Source of the DNA: Elysia marginata
Lineage: Eukaryota > Mollusca > Gastropoda > Plakobranchidae
Length of the DNA stretch: 26,306 bases
NCBI GenBank assembly: GCA_019649035.1
Contig: BMAT01007286.1
Span: 180,419 to 206,724, forward strand
Reading direction: 5' to 3'
The notes under the pieces: model-generated
The model's input: the letters and a program-made list of their open reading frames with translations, nothing else
Told to the model about the DNA's origin: nothing
Databases searched by the model: none
In this document: positions 1-10,500 of the stretch, piece by piece
Numbering within the stretch: position 1 is the stretch's first letter
Layout: every line of letters starts with the position of its first letter
Translations under genes and position numbers: made by a program

Positions 1-104
1 TTAAACATGAAGCAAATACATTCATTTATAAAGGTACATTCCATTCACTACAGATTCACAAAATACAAAACTTTCATTCATTACCATATTGTTCAGAGGG
101 AAAT

Positions 105-660
105 AAAAAAAAATCTAGAAATTGACTTGCATCAGGTGGGTTTTAAGACCTGATTTAAAAACAGTCAATGATGAAATTTCTCTCAATGGCTGAGGTAGAG
201 AATTCCAGACAGATGGAGCGACATGGGTAAAAGATCGATCTGCTAACTGTTTATTTCCTTACTTCGGCACTTTAAGGAGGAATAGATTGGCGGACCGTAG
301 TTGTCTGGATGGTTCATAAAACTGAACAAGATCAATTACATATGATGGCACGTTTTAGTGAATAGATTTGTGACAGAGAATAGCAATCTTGTAGTTAATT
401 CTAGCCGGAAAGGGGAGCCAATGCAGCTTCTTTAGCATGGGTGTAACATGTTCTCTTCTATTACATTTGAGGATTAGCCGAGCAGATTGGTTCTGAAATC
501 TCTGGACTTTAAAAATTAGATCATTAGGCAAGTTAGCAAATAGGAAATTGCAATAGTCTATTCTTGAGAATTTAAAGGCTGAAACAAGTGTCTTCAATGA
601 GTCAATGTTAAGAAATTGTGATAATTTACTAATTTTTCTGACCTCAAGGTAAAGTACTTA
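105..660 (-). pseudogene. Reverse transcriptase C-terminal (thumb and tail) fragment
   Basis: Frame-shifted continuation of the fragment above. It shows SRIDYCN, QNQSARLILK, THVAPSVWNSLPQ and FKSGLKTH, the usual end of CR1/L2-type ORF2. One stop interrupts it near 290. It ends at a stop near 105 (MQVNF then stop). Confidence 0.75.
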
Positions 661-1175
661 ACATAAGTAGGAAATGTGATGATATCATAGATAATTTAGA
701 ATCAAAGATTATGCTTAGATTTCGAGCTTTCTCTGAGATTAGTACCCTTTCATTCATCACTTGGATATACCTATCTTGAAAAGATCTACATCGATCCTTG
801 GGATCAATCAATAGCACTTCTACTTTTTCTTCATTCATTTTTAGCTTGTTGGCACTCATCCAGTTTATAACATCTTCAATGCTTAAAGCAATGTTGGTAA
901 ACAGAGAGTTTATATCTAATGGCAAAACAGAACCGTACAACTGGGTGTCATCTGTGTACATGTGGTATGTAAAGCTATGCTTCCTAATAACTGCCCCTAA
1001 AGGTTGGGTATACATAGTGTACAAAAATGGGCCTAAAACTGAACCCTGAGGAACTCCAAACTCAAGCACATGGGGAGATAATCTTATATCATTTACTGAA
1101 ACTGACTGAGACCGGCCTTTCAGGTAGGACTCAAACCAATGCAAAACTGTGCCCCTTATGATAGGTATGGCAACA
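644..1175 (-). pseudogene. Reverse transcriptase fragment (fingers/palm)
   Basis: The longest open piece of the LINE. It contains the GVPQGSVLGP block and the YTDDTQLYGS active-site block, about 25-35 residues apart as expected. Upstream codons down from 1175 stay in frame (GTVLHWFESYL) without a start codon, so this is a 5'-truncated fragment. Confidence 0.8.
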
Positions 1176-1246
1176 CACTTGTATTTTTTATGTACACAAC
1201 GTATATTGACTGAATAAACATAAACTTGAACTTAAAACATTAGAAT
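1165..1246 (+). repeat. Possible LINE/SINE 3' tail in the plus orientation
   Basis: The sequence ending TGAATAAACATAAACTTGAACTTAAAAC resembles the AATAAA-containing 3' tails of CR1/L2-type elements, but lies next to the 5' end of a LINE on the other strand. It could be a second insertion or an inverted fragment. Confidence 0.3.
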
Positions 1247-1347
1247 ATGTGAGTGATGACTTTCGATCACAATATTATTCTATCATGGCTTGATCTGTCG
1301 CTCTATCTCATTAAATAAAAATTTTGCCTCGGTGATTCGATTTTCAG

Positions 1348-1519
1348 GCATGCTTGGGATAGCATGGATGTTGCTTATGCGGTACATGCTCATCGCGAAA
1401 CAAAGAGGCAGAAATGTTGGCTTGTCAATTTACGGCGACTCATTTAATGAGAAAACGAACAAAGCAGAAGCCAAAACATCAGTTCCATGGCTGATTCTTC
1501 TTACAAAGCCAGCATTTTG
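1348..1519 (+). CDS. SLC17A9: SLC17A9-like exon: end of a transmembrane helix and the central cytosolic loop
   Basis: Acceptor GATTTTCAG before 1348 and donor GTAAGT from 1520. It enters in phase 1 and leaves in phase 2. The product starts GMLGIAWMLLMRYML, which is hydrophobic, then turns polar and charged (EKTNKAEAKTS), and ends VPWLILLTKPAFW. The VPW...KPA.W block just before the next helix is typical of SLC17A9. The polar stretch fits the large central loop between helices 6 and 7 of this fold. The previous exon must end with one base of a codon, probably a glycine, and is not present between here and the window start. Confidence 0.85.
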
Positions 1520-4500
1520 GTAAGTTTGTCCATTTTTGAAACAATATTTTATGTATTAGATATATTCTTTAGGTAAAGAAAATAAGCATGCTGGATTAAC
1601 TCTTTGACAATGTGCACCATTTTATTTTTTGCTGCCAGCATCCAATGTATAGTCATATCGAAGAAGAGGGGAAAGATGATGAACGAATAAAAATATGAAA
1701 TAGTTTGACCCAGGAAGTTGATTATAGTAGATTGAACTTCCAAGAGAAGCTAGATTTAACTCTTTTAGCGATTTTTGCAGCGATCTAGAAGTTACAACGG
1801 CACATGTAGATCTAGGCTTAGATTTAGATCTAAAAAAATTACGCGCAGAAGTATGAAATGAACCCATGGTTAAATTAAAGAGTTAAAAAACCAGATCTTA
1901 GCATTATAGATATATCGAATTCAATGTAAATGATATGTAACATAGGAAAATATCTAGAAAAATTTGTCAGAAGAGACTTACGATTGGAATTAAACTGTCC
2001 TAATACAAATTAAGCAGGAAATAACAGTAAAAATATTCCAGTTTTGTGTACTTAAATTGTAGGTCACGAGGAACACTGTTAAAAAACCTTTAAGATGACA
2101 AAGAGATTCATTGCTGTGGCCTCACTTTTACTGCCTAATGTGAACACTTTTTTCTACAAAAAAGTATCCCGTGAAAGTAGAATGTATTTTTGGTAAAGAT
2201 TTAAATGTCCCATGTTCTGAAAATGTTTGTAACTAATGATTTACATTTTTTTCTTCAAATTTTAAAGGTATCAGCCGTCACAGGTGGTTACAGAAGTAAT
2301 TTTGTGCAAGCCTAATAAACGTTTGATTTTATTCCTGCAGGTCATTACTTGTTGGTCACTTTTGTGAGAACAATGCCTTCTATATCCTATTGTCATGGAT
2401 GCCTACCTATTTTCATGAAAATTTTCCATCCGCAAAGGTTTGTTAATTTTTTTTCCTGCAGGTCATTACTTGTTGGTCACTTTTGTGAGAACAATGCGTT
2501 CTTTATCCTATTGTCATGGATGCCTACCTATTTTCATGAAAATTTTCCATCTGCAAAGGTTTGTTATTTTATACCATGACCAATATTTTTTAATTTTAAT
2601 TTTCTTTTATTTTGGTAATTTACAGGCATCTTTTCTGAAATAACAGTATAATGAGAAATACATTCCTAAACAGATATAAATTATTATTTTTAAGACCAAA
2701 CCTTTCACAACTTCTTGTGCACTTTAACTGTTTGAGTCCCAAGGTACCAAATGACTTCTACTACTCCTTTGATTTGAACCCACTTTACTACGCAATGCTG
2801 ATTTTGTTTTTAGAGTTTTATGCAGCTAAAAATTATTCAAAGGCCATCATGTTATATATCGAAATGGATCAAAGAACTTGAGTTTCATAAATATCCCTAG
2901 TCCTTCTATGTCAATTAAGACCGCACCGGTGACAGCGGCTCTTGGGATTCTGCTGTTGACAGCCGAGCCGCTGCCACCGGCTCATGGGACTCAATCATTT
3001 CAGTTTTGCACTTAGTCTTGTGTTTGCGTAGGTGTATTTTTAACATGAAAGACAACATTGTTAATTATTTCTTGTGTTCTCTCTGTAAGGGATGGGTGTT
3101 TAATGTTGTGCCATGGGTCATCACTATTCCAAGTTCTGTGGGTAGTGGATATCTGGCTGATGTGATGATCAACAGTGGTGAGTGTTTTCACTTCTAATGT
3201 CTCAAATAGCTGTAAACATTTTGTTAACCTTCTCTGTATCTTGGAGTGCAGAGAACACCAGACTTTTCTATTTTCTTGAATTACAGTCATGGCCATAGAC
3301 TAAATTAAACCCTTAAACTCTAGAAATGCCGTAAGCAACTTTTTGCAAATATCTTTGCTTTTTTTTTAGATTCCAATAATATGCAAATTTGTATTGTATA
3401 GTAATTTTCTTAAAGGGGAGAGCGGGTCCTGAAAAGAGGGTATAAAGTCAAAATAATTGTGTCGCCTATTTGTGTTTTTCTCAGTAAGCTGAATCATTTC
3501 TATGCAGGAAAACCTCCCCAAAAAACAAGAGCTAGTAGTTTTTAGCATTTTTCTGCTCTAAATCAATGTTTTAGGTTAGCAGGGTGAGCGAAAATGACCA
3601 AAAATTCACCCAGTTTGTGTCACAAGACCTCATTCATTGGCTGCTTACAAACGGCTTGAGAGGTTTAGAAGCGATTTCTTGGTATTGGTCGAGCACGTGC
3701 TACTTTAAGTTGACCCAGTTCGCCCTAACTGGCTTGATGCAGACAATGTTCTATTTTTAGATTATAAGCTGAAACCATGTTGAGGCCTTTTTTTGTTTTT
3801 TTGTCATATTAGTTGTCTAGAAGTAAAGGAATAACATCAAATAGTGGACCAAACATCTCTCCTCTTTGTAAAAATTGCTCATGCTCAATATGAGGGAGAG
3901 AGAAGGGTGAGAGGGGTAGGCCTGACAGAGGCAAGATTGAGATATAGGATATATTCAGAATAGGCTCACTGCAGGAAAATTTAGCCTAAAGTGGAAAAAA
4001 AGTGGAAGACTTGGGGGAAACAAATCAGGATACCTGACAGGGGTCTTGCAGCTTAGTTTACATATATACTCAGAAATGTTAGACATTTTTTGTTTTACTT
4101 TGAAATGCGATTTTCTCAAAACGCACTTTTTCTCGGTAAAATCCCTACTCCTTAGAACGAATTGAATAAATGCTCTGAAATTTTTTTGTGGTGATTGTGA
4201 TTGGTGGGAGGAACATAGAAGTAGAGCTTTTTTATTTGAATTTTTTGTTGGTTTGTCATAAAATTGAGATTTCTTGCAAAAAATTGGGTTTTTGCCATCT
4301 GTGAACCATAACAAAAAAATCTGTGAAAAAAAAAAGTAGATTAACTTATCCAAAAGGCTTTCTATTTGGTTCAGAGATTATGTTTAAGTGCACATTTAGA
4401 AAATTTTGTATCATTTGGTTGAAAATTGTAGAAGGTGTAGGCTTTTGAAATATAGCAACGAGAGAATCTAAGATGGCGGCGTTGCCACGGTAACCCCCCC

Positions 4501-7500
4501 AAAAAGTGAAAAATTCAGATTGATTCCTTTATTTTTAGTGGTGTTGAATATCATGGTGTAAGTTAAAATTATCTATCCTTTAAATATAGAAAAGGGAACC
4601 CAAGGCCCACCTCCCTTTAAGAATAGAGTGTGTTGGGGTTGTTTTAAACGTCATGATTTTTTCAAAGCAAAAAACTACATGTTTAACCTGTTGCATAGCT
4701 TGAAGATGTTTTGCACCCATGACTTATACAGCAGGAAAAATATTCACGTCATATCATAGTTGGGGGTTATTTTACACCCCACAAAAAAAGGACAGAAAGA
4801 CCTTAAGATATTTAGTGCAGGTGAAATCTATGTTATCTTCCCACAGGGTTCAAACTATCCTGACTGGACTGAAGTTGTATACAATAGACTCTTTAATATT
4901 CAGGTGCAATCCTGTTTATTATTATTTATGCTTAGCCCTTTTTATGTACAACTGACATACAATCTTGCAATTTTTAAAATCAAAATGAAAATATTTTTTT
5001 TCTTTATACAAAGATCTAATTTGGTATAATTGTTGATTAAATGACAGTGATACTTCCTAAGCAATGGATGAGGACAACAGTTTGCAGAAAACATCAGGTG
5101 GTTAAAAGCCTATTACACTTACAGTGCACACCACTTATATCGACATCGCTCATTTCGACATTTCTCTTTTATCGACATGCTATACTAAGTCCGCATTTTT
5201 TTCGCTTTATACGTTAATTAAATGTCTATCTCTACGTCGACACTCTGTTCCCTCTCACATCTCTTCATGTTGATGTCTTAAAACGGTCATAAAATTACGG
5301 AAAACACGCTGGTTTCCCCCACTAAATAACCGGACACCTACCCCTTTGCCTCAGATTAGTCATAAGTGTTAACTGTTAGTGTTACGGGCAAGTAGATCTA
5401 GCCTGTAGAGTATTAGTTTTATGATGTGCCAGTGATTGTATAACTATAAGATCTGTACCGCTACCTGTGTAGTGGTATGGCAAAGCGCAGGAGAAAAGTT
5501 CCTTTGTTACTGTTAGCCACGCGCTGTGTCTGCCCCATTGACGATGGGCCTTGCAAGAGAGATAAGCTTGCTGATGACAAAGGGACCGAGAGAAAAGACA
5601 ATTTCTTTGTTATCCACACGCTGTGTATGTGTTTGTGTGTGCCTCATCGACTAGGCTATGGGCCTTGCATGAGAGATAAACTTGCTAGTGTAATAAAGGA
5701 TACTGGTGGGGTGCGCGGGGTGAAACAATCAGTGCTCAACTGCAAGTGAAGTGATGTGGTATGACAAAGCTAGTGAGGGGAAAGACAGCCACACGCTGTG
5801 TGTGCCTTATCGCCTGTGGGCCTTGCTAGAGAGATGAGCTTTCTGGTGCTAACAAGGGGACAAATGGGGCGCGCGGCGTTAAACAATCAGTTTTTCTGGT
5901 CAGTGCAAGTAAAGTGGTGCTAGTTGCTACAGTACCACAGAAATCAAGAATAGGCTGATTTCTGTGTAGGCCTACAGTACAAACAAACTTAGGACGAATA
6001 AGTGTAGGTACAGGACCACAGAAATCAAGAATAGGCTGATTTCTGTGTACAGTACAAACAAACTTAGGGCGAATAAGTGTAGGCTTAGGTCAACAGTTTA
6101 AAGCCAAGGTACAGGAGGGGAATGGGGAGAGAAGATGTGAGATGTGTGTGCGTGTCTTAAAATAATATGCAAATAGGCTAACATGTGGATAACAGTCTTC
6201 TACATGTTGCACTTTGCTGCGCCAAGTTCAATTGCTTCATTCGATTGGTACTTGCCTTATCGCTAGCAACAGTTGCGTGTGTTTGCGATCTAGATCTACA
6301 AGAACGTTTTACGGGGGGGGGGGGGGGTGATCACTTTAAAAAAGGCTTTACACATGTTTCTTTTATATCGACATACATTTTATGGAACCTTATATGTCGA
6401 TATATCAGGTGAGCACTGTACTAAGTTTCATGAGAATAATGTTCAAAGTCGTAGTAAGAATTAATAAACTAAGATAAGATACATTTTATTCTTCCCATAA
6501 GAAATTTGTTTTCACTGTTGCATATCACATATAAATACATTTGTACATATTAAACAGTAAAAGATAGGAATGATAATTTAAAAAAAACCCACCTCCCCCC
6601 CCAAAAATAAAAACTGCGATTGACAAATCATAGACCTTGTTGAGAATTGGATAAGCAGCTTTTAAGTCCATTGCGTTCTGTTGAACCCTTTTTTTTTGTG
6701 TCGAGGTACAAATAAGTATATATGTGTTCTTAGCACCCTTTCTGTACTGATTTAAATTACTTTTATTGTGTTGGCAATATGGTACGGTTCAGTTAAAACC
6801 TGTAACTGTTTCAATGTGAAAATTTTACTCATCAGGGATGAACTCAAAGTAGCTTGCAGCCCTGCTTTGCCAAACTCGAAAGAAAACCATTAGTTGAACA
6901 CTTTTGCAACCCTATATTTTGCAGCATTCCCCCTTTTTGGGTAGAGCTTTAAACAAAAGCCTTTTTAATACTTAAGTCTGGAAAATAACCTTTAATGTGA
7001 GGTATCTCTGATAAAAAACAATGTATCTTTTTCCCCTCAGGTTTTTCTGTAACATTTGTAAGAAAGTTCATGGAGGTAAGCTTCTTTACCAAAATTTAAA
7101 AAAAATTCAGTTTAAAAGATGAAAACACTGAATAACTGTGCCAGTTATCAGCATTTTTATTAGTTTTGAAGCCCTTGATGTACAAACCAGTATGATGGAT
7201 TACAACTTCGTTGTCAAAAGTAAACTTAATTTTGAGAAATCTTCGATAAGCAAGACTTTAAAAATTGGATTTATTTTTAGCCTTTCTTTGTGAGATGTCA
7301 TACTCTAGTTTTAAAGTAATAGAATTGAAATGGCTATCTTAACTTTTTCAATATTGTCACCATTTTTGTACTGACTCGCTGGCTTTGCATTAGCTTTAAG
7401 CCGGACTGAAATTGAAGTAGATAGTTACACCTATATAGGTTTTTCTTCTTCTCCATATAAATTGTCTATAAAGGTAAATATTATTATCACTCTTGGTTAA

Positions 7501-10500
7501 GTTCTTGTGTATTTTTCTTTTTACGTATATTGTATTAGAACTAGTAATTGCAAATAATGGAACCATTTTTTTTCAATCCAATACAGTCTGTTGCTCTTCT
7601 GGGGACAGCTTTCTTTCTGTTCCTGATCTCCTTTGCCAGTGGCTACTATATGTGTTTAACCTGCTTGGCGTTAGCTGTGGCATGTTGCGGCTTCCATAGC
7701 AGCGGTATTCTAGTCAATCCACAAGACATAGCTCCAAGACATGCAGGCTCTGTGTTTGGTAAGGGTGAATTTTGGGGCATTTTATTGGGGAAGCAAGTTA
7801 AGTCACAAACAATATTTATTGTACAGTATTTTTACAACAGCTTTGAAAAAAAACTTATAAATGGCTAAAATTATTCATGTTGTTTAAAACATATAATGAA
7901 GGAAAATTTATTCCTAGCAAAGATGTTTTAGATTCTTGTGAATTTCTGTAAGATTCTTTCTTTATTTTGCTGACTTAATGTTTTACTCATCAGGTTAAAA
8001 CAGAACTTTTGTAGGCACAGTTATCTTATCTTTACTGCTGAATCATCCATGATTATCAAAGTGCCAATTTTTTTATCTAATGCTCAATGAAAACTTAGTG
8101 GTGAAATTCGGATTTTTAGGACTTTGGAATCTAATCTACAAAGTATCTTTAACATATACAGAAAAGGTTCCAGGGTGTTTTTTTAAAGTAATTTCTTTGT
8201 GATTTATATTTCTCTGAAATAATTAACCCTAACAAAAAAGAAAATATACACATTGCCAATAAAAAATAATAAAAAGTAAGGTGACATATATTCAAGAATA
8301 TGGTGAGGTTAGCTGTGACAAAGAAGTTTATCTTTAAGTTATTGTTACAATTTTTCTTGTTTCCCCAGGAATTATGAACATGGCTGGTGCAATACCTGGT
8401 AAGTTGGAGAAAACAAATATATTGTTCTTGTATCATTGTGCTTTCTGCATTTAATAATTGAAATAGTAATACTTATAGTGACATTGTTGAAAACAACAAT
8501 GATAATAATGATGACAATAAAAACAAATATTTTTCAAGCGCTCTTTCTCAGGGCTTTTGGTAATTTACACACCAAAGTAATAATAAATGATTAAAAGGAT
8601 GAGAAGGGTGAACAAAGGTTTGAAGATTCAAAATTTGAAATAAACATAATTTGAAGCTAAAAGTTTTATATCAAATAAACAGTTCTAAGACTGGCGTTCG
8701 GGAAGAATTTTTTTTCTCAAAATGCAGTATATTATTATTTTGTTACTTTTTAAAGCATTTCTATTAATACCTTTCTGTATATAAGCTGTAAAATCGATAA
8801 CAAAATAATAGAACTTAAGCTTTGTTGTGACAGGATATCACCGGATTCATAGGCCTGCTGCAAAAAAAAAACACACCCACCAAAAAAAAAGCAAAAGACA
8901 ACTGACTTTTTTACTTAAATGCTCAAGGGGAGCAAAAAAACATTACACCATTACATAAACTAGGTATCTAACTCACTCTTGGTATGGCCAATGCCATTAA
9001 AAAAAATTTTAAAGTATTTAAAATCCCATAGTCATTACAGAATCATTTCTATATCTTTAATATCTCTCTGTATTATCATTATGCAGTCAAATGTCATTTC
9101 TATATTTTCAAACTCTCTGCAAATCATTGTGCACTAAAGCGGTAAACAGTAATGGCATGAAATTTACTGTCATACGATAAATATTACAAGTACAGGTATA
9201 AAGTTAATATGAACTATAACAGCTTAAAATGTTTTTTAGTGTGGTACACTTGAATTAAATCTTTTCTTTAAAAAATGTTTAAAGACGGTATATTCTTAGT
9301 TTTGCAGCATAAATTTGGGGCGTGTGATAGAAATGTGATTGGTTGTATTAGTTATAACTTTATAAAATAAATTTAGCTTTCTCTAGTACATAGATAAAAT
9401 AAGACTACAGTGCACTTCACTTAATTTGACATCTCATAAATCGAAGTTTTTCTTATTTCTTGAAACTTTTAAAGTTCCTGATAATTCCTTATTAAATGTT
9501 ACTATTTTTTGAATGACAAATTGTCAAGTATGCACTGTAAATGAATGATTGAGACTACATAGTCTTGAAACCAGTCCAAATGAGTGTGATGCTGGCAATT
9601 ATGTTTTGAGAAAATGCCTTTCAAAAGAAGATTTTTCCTATTTTTTTCTTTATTTGAAATTGTAAGAAGAACTGGAAAATTGTGACGTCAGGCTCATTTT
9701 GACTGGTTGGGAAATATGTGTGTTCCAGATTACGCGCAAATCTCTTATATAAAAGGCGTTCGGTTGGACTCCAATCACTATCTCCTCCGTAACCGCAGAA
9801 TCGATTTAAATGAGGTTTTCACTGACATTCATGGAAAAAATTACTCTGTGTTTTGGTCTGGTGTAGGCTCATGCACGTTTTCTGCAACTATGAGAACCCT
9901 CGGCCTAAATTTATTTGGTTCGTAATCCTCGTCGGTTTCTCTTTTCATTTCTACTGCAACTATGAGAACTCTCGGTCTAAACTTATTTGGTTCGTAGGTC
10001 CTCTCCGGTTACTCTTTTCAGTTCTACTTTCGAATCTTCATCTTCTAGATCTAGAAATCACAGAAGCCCACAATAACTCGCCGTTAAACTCTCACCTTTC
10101 CTCATCAAAATGCCTAAGAGAAGAAGAAACTCTTTTGGGCTTGGAAGGCGTGCTCGAATGCCATCAAACGCAAATGCAGGTTAAAAAAAAGAACTGTGGG
10201 CCCTACAATATCCAGATTACAGGCGATCTTGATCTAGATCTAAATTCTAAAGACATGTAAAGACTGAGCGGGAGAGAGAGAGAGAGATGTGAACCTTGAT
10301 AAAGAGGAGGGTTAAAACGGTTACAGACAGACATGTACAAACAGATAAAGATCTAGACAGAGCGAGCTGCAGTAGAAACTCACTATTACATGGACATACA
10401 CCAAAGTCTGAAAATTTTGTGGGTAATTCATAGAGATATCAATCTTCTTAATTTCTGTCGTTTTAACAGAATATTAACGTCTCTATTAGTAGTAAAGTGC

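Larger units (their letters stand above)
3..1175 (-). mobile_element. CR1/L2-like non-LTR retrotransposon, 5'-truncated and frameshifted
   Basis: On the minus strand, from about 1175, frames give WFESYLKGRSQSV, then GVPQGSVLGP and MYTDDTQLYGS (reverse transcriptase blocks; the catalytic YxDD appears here as YTDD), then LKMNEEK. After a frameshift near 650-690 follows RKISKLSQFLNIDSLKTLV, SRIDYCNFLFANLPND, then HVTPMLKKLHWLP. In the last part (about 355 down to 105) come LRSANRFLLKVPK, a stop, then FTHVAPSVWNSLPQPL and FKSGLKTHL. This order is typical of the reverse transcriptase C-terminal half of CR1/L2/Jockey-type LINEs. The endonuclease is absent and the copy is dead. Its 3' end may lie beyond the window. 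Confidence 0.85.
2341..2558 (+). repeat. Tandem duplication of a whole exon plus splice sites, 121-bp period
   Basis: The block from the acceptor tract to just past the donor is repeated at a spacing of 121 bp. The exon parts match at 94 of 97 positions; the short intronic parts are similar but less so. The high identity suggests a recent duplication or ongoing gene conversion. Confidence 0.95.
5122..6418. mobile_element. TA-flanked DNA transposon (pogo/Tigger-like ends), about 1.3 kb, degenerate
   Basis: TA dinucleotides at 5120-5121 and 6419-6420. The left end CAGTGCACACCACTTATATCG and the complement of the right end CAGTGCTCACCTGATATATCG form the terminal inverted repeat, extended by GACAT. 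A subterminal TATCGACAT-like motif recurs several times near both ends. Tc1/mariner-pogo elements use TA targets and often begin CAGT. A 90-residue frame at 5477-5749 starts MAKRRRKV, which recalls a pogo/CENP-B-type N-terminus but soon becomes repetitive; no helix-turn-helix or DDE core could be seen. Confidence 0.75.

Noticed and set aside
798-1049. 83-codon plus-strand frame
   Set aside because: It is the antisense of the reverse transcriptase fragment.
1622-1867. Minus-strand frame starting MGSFHTSARNFF
   Set aside because: It falls inside the candidate TTAA-flanked MITE, with no recognisable motif.
2651-2881. A 76-codon plus-strand frame ending in a helix-like AAKNYSKAIMLYIEM
   Set aside because: It lies in an SLC17A9-like intron with no splice sites in register; a short TPR-like look is not enough.
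3692-3701. AGCACGTGCT palindrome (E-box)
   Set aside because: A single 10-bp palindrome inside a transposon remnant is not unusual enough to call.
9552-9563. GACTACATAGTC palindrome
   Set aside because: A single short palindrome without context.
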